Below are positions 27,668 through 36,442 of a stretch of DNA of 64,000 nt, in pieces; position 1 is the first letter of the stretch, and each line of letters starts with the position of its first letter. The stretch is from Burkholderia pseudomultivorans (GTDB taxonomy: Bacteria > Pseudomonadota > Gammaproteobacteria > Burkholderiales > Burkholderiaceae), in the NCBI RefSeq assembly GCF_001718415.1, contig NZ_CP013377.1, forward strand, positions 2,418,001-2,482,000. The letters are read 5' to 3'. The notes under the pieces are model-generated. The model did no database searches and had not been told where the DNA came from. It was given only the letters and a program-made list of their open reading frames with translations. Position numbers and translations under genes: made by a program.

Positions 27668-28546
27668 CTACCCGCCCGCCAGCCGCGCCTGCAACGCGTC
27701 GACCGCCGTCGCGACAAACGCCAGGAACGCGCGAATCCGCGCGGTATCGCGCAGATCCGGGTGCGTCAGCAGCCACAGGTCGGTCGCCAGATCGTCGATC
27801 CGCCCGCCGATCCGCACGAGATCGCGGTCGCCATCGGCGAGATAGCACGGCAGCACGGCCGCGCCGATGCCCGCGCGGGCGGCGGCGAACAGGCCCAGCA
27901 GCGTATCGACGCGATACGCGCAGCGATCGTCGGCGCCGCGCGCGCGCATCCACTGGTCGAGCTGCCGGTAGCCCATGCGCGGGTCCGGCCCGACCCACGC
28001 GAGGTCGTCGCCGCGTGCGCGCCATGCCGGCGTCGCGTACACCGCCTGCGCGATCGTCCCGATCCGCCGGCCGACCAGCCATTCGGGCGGCGACGACGAC
28101 GGGCGGATCGCGACGTCGGCCTCGCGCTTCGACAGGTCGAATACGGCGTTCGACACGGACACGTCGAGCGCGATGTCGGGACACGCATGCCGGAATGCCG
28201 CGAACACCGGCGACAGCAGCCCCGCCAGCAGCGTGTCGGTCGTCGTCACGCGCACGGTGCCCGACGGACGCACGTCGCGGCCGGCCACGCGGCGCTCGAC
28301 GCCGTGCACCTCGTCCTGGATCCGCTCGGCGGCCGCCGCGATGTCGTCGCCGGCCGGCGTCGGCGCGTAGCCCGTTCGCGTGCGCTCGAACAGCCGGACG
28401 CGCAGGCCGGCCTCGAGCGCCGCCAGGCGACGAAAGACCGTCGCATGGCTGACGCCGAGCCGCCGCGCCGCGCCCGCGAGCGATCCCGCCTGCGCGACGG
28501 CCAGCACGAGACGCAGGTCGTCCCAGGAGATCCGCTGTTCGTCCAT
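27668..28546 (-). CDS. LysR-family transcriptional regulator
   Basis: A 292-residue LysR regulator with helix-turn-helix AVAQAGSLAGAARRLGVSHAT at about 16-36 and a co-inducer domain containing VAIRPSSSPPEWLVG. Two inverted repeats lie just upstream of its ATG. It is divergent from the quinone oxidoreductase gene at 28668, its likely target. Confidence 0.92.
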   Translation of the reverse strand: MDEQRISWDDLRLVLAVAQAGSLAGAARRLGVSHATVFRRLAALEAGLRVRLFERTRTGYAPTPAGDDIAAAAERIQDEVHGVERRVAGRDVRPSGTVRVTTTDTLLAGLLSPVFAAFRHACPDIALDVSVSNAVFDLSKREADVAIRPSSSPPEWLVGRRIGTIAQAVYATPAWRARGDDLAWVGPDPRMGYRQLDQWMRARGADDRCAYRVDTLLGLFAAARAGIGAAVLPCYLADGDRDLVRIGGRIDDLATDLWLLTHPDLRDTARIRAFLAFVATAVDALQARLAGG

Positions 28547-28592
28547 GCAAACTCCGTTTGCGAAATTGGCCAGTTCCGGTTCATTTTCGCAA
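28547..28592. promoter_or_regulatory. Overlapping inverted repeats in LysR/oxidoreductase gap
   Basis: GCAAAC-TCC-GTTTGC (28547-28561) abuts the LysR start codon. TTGCGAAA (28558-28565) pairs with TTTCGCAA (28585-28592). Both dyads are perfect. The arrangement suits an autoregulated LysR operator pair. Confidence 0.55.
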
Positions 28593-28667
28593 CGCGTAAG
28601 GTGTCAGGCAAATACCGGCGCACGCCGCCGCGCCTGCTGCGCCGCCCGGACAAACAGGAGCCTCGCC

Positions 28668-29438
28668 GTGAACACGTTGATCGTCCATTGCCATCCGGAA
28701 GCCCGCTCGTTCAATGCCGCGCTGCGCGACACCGCGGCGCAGGCGATGCGCGATCTCGGTCACGACGTCGAGGTATCGGATCTCTATGCGGACGGCTTCG
28801 ATCCGGTCGAGGCGCCGCGCCACTACCGGCCTCGCGCCAACGCCGAAGTCTTTTCCGCGCTGGTCGAACAGCGTCACGCCAGCACGCACGGCACGCTGCC
28901 CGACGACATACGCCGCGAGATCGCGCGCCTGGAGAAAGCGGATCTCGTCGTGCTCCAGTTTCCGCTCTGGTGGCACGCGCCGCCCGCGATGCTGAAAGGA
29001 TGGTTCGATCGCGTGTTCGTGAACGGCGCGTTGTATTCCGGCAGCCGGCGCTACGATCGCGGCCATTTCCGCGGGCGGCGCGCGATCTGCTCGGTGACGA
29101 CCGGCGCGCCGGCCGCGACGTTCGGCCCGGGCGGCCGCGGCGGCGACATCGACCTGCTGCTGTGGCCGCTCCACTATTCGCTGCACTACATGGGCTACGC
29201 CGTGCTGGAACCGGTGCTCGCACACGGCGTGCAGGATGCGCGCGGCGGCTACCGGTATCAGGAGGATGCGGCGCTGGCAGCGTCGCTGAGCGCGCATCGC
29301 GCCCATCTCGCGCGCCGCCTCGCGAATTGGCGCACGGACACGCCGCTGCGATTTCCCGGCTGGGAGGACTGGGACGAGCACGGCATGCTGAAACCGGGAC
29401 GCACGGATGTGCCTGCGCCGTACGGGCGGCGATCCTGA
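28668..29438 (+). CDS. NAD(P)H dehydrogenase (quinone), flavodoxin-like fold
   Basis: A 256-residue member of the NQO1/KefF/MdaB flavodoxin-like family that would reduce quinones with two electrons using FAD or FMN. GTG 28668 follows CAGGAG. Motifs are IVHCHPEARSFNAAL (flavin phosphate loop), FPLWWHAPPAMLKGWFDRVF and TTGAPAATFGPGGRGGDI, all strongly conserved in this family. It is divergent from a LysR regulator and convergent with TetR. Quinone or electrophile stress response is likely by analogy. Confidence 0.9.
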   Translation: MNTLIVHCHPEARSFNAALRDTAAQAMRDLGHDVEVSDLYADGFDPVEAPRHYRPRANAEVFSALVEQRHASTHGTLPDDIRREIARLEKADLVVLQFPLWWHAPPAMLKGWFDRVFVNGALYSGSRRYDRGHFRGRRAICSVTTGAPAATFGPGGRGGDIDLLLWPLHYSLHYMGYAVLEPVLAHGVQDARGGYRYQEDAALAASLSAHRAHLARRLANWRTDTPLRFPGWEDWDEHGMLKPGRTDVPAPYGRRS

Positions 29439-29483
29439 ACCATCAAAACGCCCGGCTGCGCCGCACGAACCCCGCGCGGCGAC

Positions 29484-30146
29484 TCACCGGTCGCCGCGCT
29501 CGCCCAGCGTCCCCAGCAGGACCTTCCTGCAACTCGCGATCATCTGCGCCTCGGCATCGCGGTATTCGGTCAGCAGCCACGCCGCGCCGACGTTCGTCAT
29601 CGCGCCGACGAGCGCCAGCCCGATCAGCCGCTGCTCGGTGCGCTCCGCGGGCGTCGCAGGCTCGCGCGACGCGCCGATCGCCATGATCAGCTTGCCGAAA
29701 TCGAGCAGCATCCGCTGATACGTCGCGTCGGTGTCGGCACTGACGCCCATCACTTCGAGCAACAGCACGCGCGCCGCGCACGGGTCGCGCAGGAACCCGA
29801 AGAACGCGGCCAGACCCGCATCGACGCGCTCGCGCAGATCGCCGCCGCGCGCGGCCACCGCCTCCGCCACCGCGTCGTGCAACTGCTGCGCGTGATGCAG
29901 GTAGGTGCACCGCAACAGATCCTCGGTGCTGTCGAACGCCGCATAGAAATAGCGATCGTTCAGCTTCGCTTCCTGGCAGATCGACCGCACGGTCGCCTTG
30001 CGGAACCCGACCGTGCCGAACACGCGCGTGGCCGCACGAATCAGCGCGTCGCGCCGCTCGGCCGCGCGCACCTCCGGCGCCACGCCGCCGTACGACCTAC
30101 CCCTTTTTTCCGTTTCGAGTGCTTTCTCCATTCCGCTATTTGACAT
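29484..30146 (-). CDS. TetR-family repressor
   Basis: A 220-residue TetR regulator. The N-terminal DNA-binding domain reads RRDALIRAATRVFGTVGFRKATVRSICQEAKL with DRYFYAAFDS as recognition helix end. The ligand domain is poorly conserved. ATG 30146 or the in-frame ATG five codons later could be used. It is divergent from the SDR/monooxygenase/hydrolase operon, which it probably represses through the dyad at 30167-30186. Confidence 0.9.
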   Translation of the reverse strand: MSNSGMEKALETEKRGRSYGGVAPEVRAAERRDALIRAATRVFGTVGFRKATVRSICQEAKLNDRYFYAAFDSTEDLLRCTYLHHAQQLHDAVAEAVAARGGDLRERVDAGLAAFFGFLRDPCAARVLLLEVMGVSADTDATYQRMLLDFGKLIMAIGASREPATPAERTEQRLIGLALVGAMTNVGAAWLLTEYRDAEAQMIASCRKVLLGTLGERGDR

Positions 30147-30166
30147 CAGGACACCCGAAAACTAAA

Positions 30167-30186
30167 GTGGTGACAACAAACACCAC
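30167..30186. promoter_or_regulatory. Candidate TetR operator
   Basis: GTGGTG-N8-CACCAC is a perfect 6+6 inverted repeat of 20 bp in the 88 bp gap between the TetR gene and the SDR operon. The size is typical of TetR sites and the location lets it block both promoters. Confidence 0.6.
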
Positions 30187-30234
30187 AATAGGCGCACGAC
30201 CGGCGCCCGGCAAGCGGAACGGGAGGGACGACGA

Positions 30235-31137
30235 ATGAAAGGGTTTTCCGGCAAGGTCGCCGCGATCACGGGCGCCGGTTCCGGCATGGGCCGCAGCCTC
30301 GCGGTCGAGCTGGCGCGGCGCGGCTGCGAGGTCGCGATCGCGGACGTCAACGAAGTCGCGCTCGCCGGCACGGCCGCCGCGTGTGCGCGCCACGGCGTGC
30401 GCGTGTCCACGCGACGGCTCGACGTCGCCGATCGCGACGCGGTGTTCGCATGGGCCGATTTCGTGCGCGCGCAGCACGGCAAGGTCAACCTGATCTTCAA
30501 CAACGCGGGCGTGTCGCTCGCGGCCAGCGCCGAAACCGCGCGCCTCGCCGATCTCGAATGGATCGTCGGCATCAACTTCTGGGGCGTCGTGCACGGCACG
30601 CAGGCGTTCCTGCCGCACCTGCGCGCCTCCGGAGACGGCCACGTCGTCAATACGTCGAGCCTGTTCGGCCTCGTCGCGATGCCCACGCAAAGCGCGTACA
30701 ACGCGACCAAGTTCGCGGTGCGCGGCTTCACCGAGGCGCTGCGGATGGAACTCGAGCTCGACGGCGCACCGGTCAGCGCGACCTGCGTGCATCCGGGCGG
30801 CGTCGCGACCAACATCGTCGATGCGGGCCGCGTCGACACGAGCATCCACGCGCTCACGGGCCAGGACGAGGCGACCCATCGCCGCCAGGCGAACCGCCTG
30901 ATCAGCGCGACGACGGCCGACGACGCCGCCCGCCAGATCCTCGCGGGCGTCGAGCGCAATGCGCGCCGCGTGCTGGTCGGCGCCGACGCGCGCCGGCTCG
31001 ACCGGATCGCGCGCGCGCTCGGCGCCGGCTACCAGTGGCTGATGCTTCGCCACGTGCGCCGTGCCCGCGCGCGCAACCTCGAACGCGCGCACGCAGCCGG
31101 CGCGCTCCCGACCACGCCGACCAAGGATCCCGCATGA
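30235..31137 (+). CDS. Short-chain dehydrogenase/reductase
   Basis: A classical SDR of 300 residues with cofactor motif TGAGSGMG, NNAG, and catalytic S and YNATK (Y-x-x-x-K). It would interconvert an alcohol and ketone with NAD(P). It is the first of three tightly packed genes; its stop overlaps the monooxygenase ATG (ATGA). In this context I infer alcohol oxidation feeding the Baeyer-Villiger enzyme downstream. Confidence 0.92.
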   Translation: MKGFSGKVAAITGAGSGMGRSLAVELARRGCEVAIADVNEVALAGTAAACARHGVRVSTRRLDVADRDAVFAWADFVRAQHGKVNLIFNNAGVSLAASAETARLADLEWIVGINFWGVVHGTQAFLPHLRASGDGHVVNTSSLFGLVAMPTQSAYNATKFAVRGFTEALRMELELDGAPVSATCVHPGGVATNIVDAGRVDTSIHALTGQDEATHRRQANRLISATTADDAARQILAGVERNARRVLVGADARRLDRIARALGAGYQWLMLRHVRRARARNLERAHAAGALPTTPTKDPA

Positions 31138-32717
31138 CCTCGACGACGACCGACCGGCGCGCCGCGCCGCCCGAGCCTGCCGGCAGCCGCCGTGACGGCA
31201 ACACCCCCTGCGACCTCGACGTGCTGATCGTCGGCGCCGGCCTGTCCGGCATCGGCGCCGCGTATCACCTGAAGCAGCGCTGCCCGTTCGCGAGCGTCGC
31301 GATCGTCGAGGCGCGCGACGCGATCGGCGGCACCTGGGACCTGTTCCGCTATCCGGGCATCCGTTCGGATTCCGACATGTTCACGCTCGGCTACAGCTTC
31401 CGCCCGTGGCACAGCGACAAGGCGATCTCGGACGGCCAGACGATCCTCGACTACATCCGCGACACCGCACGCGCCTACGGCATCGACAAGACGATCCGCT
31501 ACGGGCAGAAGGTCGTCGCGGCCGACTGGGATTCGAACCGCGCCCGCTGGACGGTGCGCGTCGAACGCACGCGCGACGGCGCGACCGACACGCTCGTCCA
31601 TACGTGCCGCTTCCTGTACATGTGCAGCGGCTACTACGACTACGACGCGGGCTACCAGCCCGACTGGCCCGGCATGGATGCGTTCGAGGGCCGCATCGTG
31701 CACCCGCAGCACTGGCCGAAGGACCTCTCGTACGCGAACCGGCGCGTGGTCGTGATCGGCAGCGGCGCGACGGCGGTCACGCTGGTGCCGTCGATGGCCG
31801 CGGACGCGCAGCACGTGACGATGCTGCAGCGCTCGCCGACCTACATCGTGTCGCTGCCCGCGCGCGACAAGATCGCGAACGCGCTGCGCAGCGTGCTGCC
31901 GTCGCGGCTCGCGCACCGGCTGGTGCGGATCAAGAACGTACTCCTGACGATGTACTTCTACAATCTCGCGCGCCGCAAGCCGGACGCGACCAAGAAGTTC
32001 ATCATCCGCGCGGCCGGCAGGCAGCTCGGCCCCGGCTTCGATGTCGCGAAACACCTGACGCCGCGCTACAAGCCGTGGGACCAGCGGCTGTGCCTCGTGC
32101 CGAACGGGGACCTGTTCAAGTCGATCCGCGCGGGCCGCGCGTCGATCGTCACCGACGAGATCGAGCGCTTCACGCCGACCGGCATCCGGCTGAAGAGCGG
32201 CCAGCAGCTCGACGCGGACGTGATCGTCAGCGCGACCGGCCTGAAGGTGAAGATGCTCGGCGGCGCGCAGGTGACGGTGGACGGCCGCGCGGTCAACCTG
32301 CCGGACACCGTGTCGTACAAGGGCATGATGTACAGCGGCGTGCCGAACCTCGCGTCGTCGTTCGGCTATACCAACGCATCGTGGACGCTGAAGGCCGAGC
32401 TGATCGCGCGCTACGTGTGCCGGCTGCTCAATCACATGCACGCGAACGGCTACGACACCTGCGTGCCGCGTCTGCGCGCCGGCGACCTCGGCGACGTGCC
32501 GGCCGTCAACCTGAGCTCGGGCTACATCCAGCGCGCGGCCGGCATCCTGCCGAAGCAGGGCCAGCGCAAGCCGTGGAAATTCCATCAGAACTACGTGCTC
32601 GATCTCGCCTCGCTGAAGTTCAGCGCGCTCGCCGATTCGGCGATGCACTTCGAACGCCGCGCAAAAACCGTCCCGGCGGTCGCGCCGGTGGCCGAACCCG
32701 TACTCGAAACCCGCTGA
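31134..32717 (+). CDS. FAD-containing monooxygenase (Baeyer-Villiger type)
   Basis: A 527-residue class B flavoprotein monooxygenase. The FAD motif VLIVGAGLSGIGAAYHL is followed by GGTWDLFRYPGIRSDSD. The second, NADPH-binding motif VVVIGSGATAVTLVPSM is at about 205. The segment between, FEGRIVHPQHWPKDL, resembles the FxGxxxHxxxWP fingerprint of class B monooxygenases, with Q and an inserted residue. It resembles the MymA/EthA-type branch. Known members oxidise ketones to esters. The start overlaps the SDR stop, and the hydrolase gene follows after 7 bp. Confidence 0.92.
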   Translation: MTSTTTDRRAAPPEPAGSRRDGNTPCDLDVLIVGAGLSGIGAAYHLKQRCPFASVAIVEARDAIGGTWDLFRYPGIRSDSDMFTLGYSFRPWHSDKAISDGQTILDYIRDTARAYGIDKTIRYGQKVVAADWDSNRARWTVRVERTRDGATDTLVHTCRFLYMCSGYYDYDAGYQPDWPGMDAFEGRIVHPQHWPKDLSYANRRVVVIGSGATAVTLVPSMAADAQHVTMLQRSPTYIVSLPARDKIANALRSVLPSRLAHRLVRIKNVLLTMYFYNLARRKPDATKKFIIRAAGRQLGPGFDVAKHLTPRYKPWDQRLCLVPNGDLFKSIRAGRASIVTDEIERFTPTGIRLKSGQQLDADVIVSATGLKVKMLGGAQVTVDGRAVNLPDTVSYKGMMYSGVPNLASSFGYTNASWTLKAELIARYVCRLLNHMHANGYDTCVPRLRAGDLGDVPAVNLSSGYIQRAAGILPKQGQRKPWKFHQNYVLDLASLKFSALADSAMHFERRAKTVPAVAPVAEPVLETR

Positions 32718-32724
32718 GGCCGAC

Positions 32725-33732
32725 ATGAGCACGACGCTGCACCTGATCCAGAACGTACTGATCGCCGCCGTCGCGGTGTTCGCGGCCCTCGCGCTGTTTG
32801 CCGCCTACGTCGCGCGCCGCGTGACGCGCGCGTTTCCGCCCGAAGGACGCTTCGTCGACGTCGGCGGCGACCGCATCCACTATGTCGAATACGGCGACGG
32901 GCCGCCGCTCGTGTTCGTCCACGGGCTCGCCGGGCAGTTGCGCAACTTCGCGTACCTGCCGCTCGCACGGCTCGCGCAGCGGCATCGCGTGATCCTGCTC
33001 GACCGCCCCGGCGCGGGCCGCTCGATCCGCGGCGCGAGCTCGCAGGCGAACGTGTTTGCGCAGGCGCGCACGGTCGCCGCCTTCATCGACGCGCTGCGGC
33101 TCGACCGGCCGGTGCTCGTCGGCCACTCGCTCGGCGGCGCGATCGCGCTCGCGGTCGGCCTCAATCATCCGGAGCGCGTGAGCCGGCTCGCGCTGATCGC
33201 GCCGCTGTCGCATCCGCAGTCCGAGCCGCCGGCGCCGTTCCGGCCGCTGATGCTGCCGTCGCCGCTGGTGCGCCGCTTCGTGTCGTGGACCTTCGCGATC
33301 CCGCTGACGATCCTGACCGGCCGCAAGGCCGTGCGCCAGGTGTTCGCGCCCGAAGAAGTGCCGCGCGACTTCCCGGTCAAGGGCGGCGGCCTGCTCGGGC
33401 TGCGGCCGGACAGCTTCTATGCGACGGCCACCGACCTGCTGTCGGCGCCGACCGATCTGCCCGCGATGGAACAGCGTTATGCGGAACTGGCGCTGCCGGT
33501 CGACGTGCTGTATGGCCGCGCCGATCCGATCCTGAACTGGCGCGAGCACGGCGAATCGCTCGCGCAGAAGTCGGCGCGCGTGCGGCTGAAGGTCGTCGAA
33601 GGCGGGCACATGCTGCCGGTGACGATTCCGGATGCGACCGCCGACTGGCTGCTCGAGGTCGCGGCCGAGCCGGTCGATGCGGCAGTCGATGCGCCGGCGC
33701 AGGTGTCGCAGACAGCGCGCGTCGCGCACTGA
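32725..33732 (+). CDS. Membrane-anchored alpha/beta hydrolase
   Basis: A 335-residue hydrolase with an N-terminal transmembrane helix (about 8-28), oxyanion motif VFVHGLAGQ, nucleophile elbow GHSLGG (Ser about 134), and a terminal catalytic His in EGGHMLPVT. As the third gene after an SDR and a Baeyer-Villiger enzyme, an ester-cleaving role fits well. The module would turn a secondary alcohol into ketone, ester, then acid plus alcohol. Confidence 0.9.
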   Translation: MSTTLHLIQNVLIAAVAVFAALALFAAYVARRVTRAFPPEGRFVDVGGDRIHYVEYGDGPPLVFVHGLAGQLRNFAYLPLARLAQRHRVILLDRPGAGRSIRGASSQANVFAQARTVAAFIDALRLDRPVLVGHSLGGAIALAVGLNHPERVSRLALIAPLSHPQSEPPAPFRPLMLPSPLVRRFVSWTFAIPLTILTGRKAVRQVFAPEEVPRDFPVKGGGLLGLRPDSFYATATDLLSAPTDLPAMEQRYAELALPVDVLYGRADPILNWREHGESLAQKSARVRLKVVEGGHMLPVTIPDATADWLLEVAAEPVDAAVDAPAQVSQTARVAH

Positions 33733-33742
33733 ACGTCGTCCG

Positions 33743-33788
33743 GGTTCGCCGGCCTGCGCCGCGTGCGTGCGGCAGGGGCCGGCGAGCC
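33743..33788 (+). terminator. Hairpin after the hydrolase operon
   Basis: GGTTCGCCGGCC (33743-33754) pairs almost perfectly with GGCCGGCGAGCC (33777-33788); one G-U pair is needed. It starts 10 bp after the hydrolase stop. No clear T-run follows, so termination strength is uncertain. Confidence 0.5.
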
Positions 33789-33919
33789 TGCTTCGGCGCG
33801 GCTCGGGCAGGAACGACGCCTCCGCGCAACGCCGATGGCCGCACTCGCCGCTCCGCCGCCCCGCCGCTTCGGCATGACGCCGTGCCGGACATCGCACGAC
33901 GGTGCGCGACGCGGCCGTT

Positions 33920-34096
33920 TCAGCGCATCAGCGCGATCAGCACGGCCGTCAATGCCGCGACCGCGCCCATCCCCACCGCCACACCCGCGAGATGCGCGGC
34001 GAGCGCAAGGCCCGCAGTGAGGCCCGGCGACGACGCATCGCAGGCCGTGCCGCGCAGCCGCACTCGCGCGTCCGGCCGCGCGCTGCCGGCCTTCAT
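33920..34096 (-). CDS. Putative 58-residue membrane protein
   Basis: A small ORF whose ATG overlaps the DUF4865 stop (ATGA). The N-terminus is polar (MKAGSARPDARVRLRG) and the rest is one or two short hydrophobic helices (about 26-57, LTAGLALAAHLAGVAVGMG and AALTAVLIALM). I do not recognise a family. The coupled start and clean transmembrane pattern favour a real gene, but in DNA this GC-rich a chance ORF is possible. Confidence 0.45.
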   Translation of the reverse strand: MKAGSARPDARVRLRGTACDASSPGLTAGLALAAHLAGVAVGMGAVAALTAVLIALMR

Positions 34097-34671
34097 TCGA
34101 CGCTCTCGCGCAGCGTATGCAGCAGCGGCTGCGCCAGATGCAGCACCTGGTACACCGTGCCGGCAGCCCCGTCGTCCGGTTCGCGATCGGCGAGCGCGAT
34201 CCGGGTCAGCCGCCAGCGCAGCGCATCGAGGCCGACGGCCGCCGCGACGATGCCGGGCCGCGCCGCCGTTTCGCCATTGCGCGCGACCTCTTGCGCCAGC
34301 GTCGCGTCGAGATCGGCGTCGGCCGGGATGTCGATCGCTTCCAGACGGGCGAAGCGGGCCGCCGACGCACGGCCGCGGCGCGCATCGAGCGCGACCTGGA
34401 CCTCGATCGGCGCCCGTCCGAAGCTGTCGGTCACGACCCGATAGCGGCCGTCGGTGACGAACTGCGCAAACGCACGGTCGTCGCGCCACAGATAGAGCGA
34501 CGCATACGCGTTTTCCGTCGCGCCGTATCGGCCGGCCTCGCGCAGCAGAAATCCCTTGAACAGCAGTTCGGGCGCGTCGTCCCAGCGCCTGCCGCGCTCG
34601 CGGACGCGCGCGCGAATGATGTCGAGGTCGTAGTCCGCAGGCAGGCGGTGCACATAGCTGGCAGTCAGCAT
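34093..34671 (-). CDS. DUF4865 family protein
   Basis: A 192-residue cytoplasmic protein matching DUF4865, with the N-terminal MLTASYVHRLPADYDLDIIR and the middle GATENAYASLYLWRDDRAFAQFV. These are often encoded beside LysR regulators and related oxidoreductases, as here (divergent LysR at 34807). The fold resembles a ferredoxin-like mono-oxygenase/dimeric alpha-beta barrel, but no catalytic residues are established. Function unknown. Confidence 0.87.
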   Translation of the reverse strand: MLTASYVHRLPADYDLDIIRARVRERGRRWDDAPELLFKGFLLREAGRYGATENAYASLYLWRDDRAFAQFVTDGRYRVVTDSFGRAPIEVQVALDARRGRASAARFARLEAIDIPADADLDATLAQEVARNGETAARPGIVAAAVGLDALRWRLTRIALADREPDDGAAGTVYQVLHLAQPLLHTLRESVE

Positions 34672-34766
34672 GATCGGTTCCTGGCTTGCCCAACGACGCG
34701 GGGCGGTCGTTCGGGATGGCGTGAGAACAGCGTAGAGCGGCCCGAATCATTTGAAAATCCCATGGC

Positions 34767-34785
34767 AGAATATTTCAGTGATTCT
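34767..34785. promoter_or_regulatory. Candidate LysR operator
   Basis: AGAAT-N9-ATTCT lies about 22 bp before the LysR start at 34807, in a local AT-rich patch of the divergent gap (34672-34806). The spacing matches the GATAAT-N9-ATTATC dyad at 17106 but the arms are only 5 bp. Confidence 0.4.
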
Positions 34786-34806
34786 GTTTCCAAATGGATA
34801 GACGCG

Positions 34807-35658
34807 ATGAAAACGCTCGATATCGAAGCGGTCCAGGCGTTCGTGCTGACGGCGGACCTCAAGAGCTTCACGCGGGCCGCCGAGGCGATGGACACGACGC
34901 AATCCGCGGTAAGCCTGAAGATCAAGCGGCTGGAGGACGGGCTCGGGCGGCGGCTGCTCGAACGCACGCCACGGCAGGTACGCCTGTCGGCCGACGGCAT
35001 CGCGTTCCTCGAGCCGGCGCGCGCGCTGGTGACGGCTCACCAGGGCGCGGTCGGCGCATTCGACGCGGCGCAGCGCCGGCTCGTCATCGGCATCAGCCAC
35101 CACATCGTCGGCGCCGACCTGCCGACGCTGCTGCGCCGGATGAGCGAGGCGGAGCCGGCGCTCGTGCTGGAGATTCGCGTGGCAACGTCGCGCGACGTGC
35201 TCGACGCGTACGACCGCGGCCAACTCGACGCCGCCATCGTGTTGCGGCACGACAGCCGCCGGCTGGACGGCGAGACCGTGCTGTCGGAATCGTTCGGCTG
35301 GATGGCGGCGGCCGACTTCGACTACCAGCCGCCGCTGCGCCTCGCGACGCAGGCCGCGCCGTGCAGCGTCCGCAGCATGGCGGTCGACGCACTGGATGCG
35401 GCCGGCATCGCGTGGACGGAGGTGTTCGTCGGCGGCGGCGTCGCGACGATCGGCGCGGCGGTGTCCGCAGGGCTCGCCGTCGCGGCGCTCGGGCATCGCG
35501 TGGCGCCGTCCGGCACCGTCGACGTCGGCGCGCGCTACGGTCTGCCGCCGCTGCCGACGCGCGATGTCGTGCTGTACTCGAACCAGACCGACGCCGCGGC
35601 ACGGCAGGCCCTGCGCACGCTGGGCGCGACGCTGCGTGCGTCGGTCGGCGTGCGTTAG
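34807..35658 (+). CDS. LysR-family transcriptional regulator
   Basis: A 283-residue LysR regulator beginning MKTLDIEAVQAFVLTADLKS. The helix-turn-helix includes FTRAAEAMDTTQSAVSLKIK. I prefer ATG 34807 because LysR proteins normally start a few residues before this helix; ATG 34762 would add 15 atypical residues and cover the candidate operator. It is divergent from DUF4865 and convergent with the decarboxylase-like gene. Confidence 0.9.
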   Translation: MKTLDIEAVQAFVLTADLKSFTRAAEAMDTTQSAVSLKIKRLEDGLGRRLLERTPRQVRLSADGIAFLEPARALVTAHQGAVGAFDAAQRRLVIGISHHIVGADLPTLLRRMSEAEPALVLEIRVATSRDVLDAYDRGQLDAAIVLRHDSRRLDGETVLSESFGWMAAADFDYQPPLRLATQAAPCSVRSMAVDALDAAGIAWTEVFVGGGVATIGAAVSAGLAVAALGHRVAPSGTVDVGARYGLPPLPTRDVVLYSNQTDAAARQALRTLGATLRASVGVR

Positions 35659-35680
35659 GGCCGGCAGAAGCGGCGGCCGC

Positions 35681-36079
35681 TCAGGTTTCGTCGTCCGGCA
35701 GCGTCAGGCCGAGATCCGCGATCACCTCGCGCGCGCTGCGGAACGCTTCGACCGCGGCCGGCGCGCCCGCGTACAGCGCGCTGTGCAGCAGCACTTCGCG
35801 GATCTCGACGAGGCTCGCGCCGTTGTTGAGCGCGCCGCGCACATGCCCCTTCAGTTCCGTGCTGCGGCCGAGCGCCGCCAGCATCGCGCACGTGCACAGG
35901 CTGCGCGTCTTCAGGTCGATGCCGCCGCGCTGCCAGGTGCTGCCCCACGCGTGTTCGTTCAGCCAGTCCTGCAGCGGCCGGGAAAAGCCGTCGAGATCGC
36001 GCATCGCGCGCTCGACGAACGCCTCGCCCATCACGTCGACCCGGCGCGCCTTGCCGTATTCCCTGTCCTGTTCGCTCAT
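35681..36079 (-). CDS. Carboxymuconolactone decarboxylase-like protein
   Basis: A 132-residue all-alpha CMD/AhpD-like protein. It has RSLCTCAMLAALGR and HVRGALNNGASLVEIREVLLHSA, with the helical core His. It matches the gamma-carboxymuconolactone decarboxylase (PcaC) length and motifs, but no other protocatechuate genes are nearby, so a specific PcaC role is not supported. It may partner the DUF4865/LysR group. Confidence 0.88.
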   Translation of the reverse strand: MSEQDREYGKARRVDVMGEAFVERAMRDLDGFSRPLQDWLNEHAWGSTWQRGGIDLKTRSLCTCAMLAALGRSTELKGHVRGALNNGASLVEIREVLLHSALYAGAPAAVEAFRSAREVIADLGLTLPDDET

Positions 36080-36442
36080 GTGCGTGTCCTGTATGGAGTC
36101 GCGGCCCCTTCGGCATACCGGCGGCCGGGGGAGTCGCACCATGTTTGCGGAGGCCCGGCGTTTCGTCAAAGATTCTTCGCGCGGTCGGCGGCCGCGTAAC
36201 GTCGGATCCGTCACGTCCGGCGCTACGTAACATCCGGCCGCGCGTTACGGCGCCTTACGGGAACATCGCAACAGGCACGGCGCCGCATCGCGCATGCCCG
36301 TTCCGCGAAAGCACGGTTATTCCGTTTAAATCGCACCGAAACTCCCGGTTCCTGCAATAAAGCGCAAGACCGTTTCGCGAAACCTGCCGTGGCGCGGAAT
36401 TTGCAGTGGAGGCTTGGACACATTTCCAATGTCGAGGCCAAC
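36080..36442. promoter_or_regulatory. Long leader/control region of the collagen-like lipoprotein gene
   Basis: A 363 bp gap. GGCGCTACGTAAC (36219-36231) and GTTACGGCGCC (36244-36254) form an imperfect hairpin. GTTTCGCGAAAC (36372-36383) is a perfect palindrome 60 bp before the gene. TTTAAAT-type low-GC sequence near 36325 may mark a promoter. The cluster of dyads suggests tight regulation. Confidence 0.45.
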
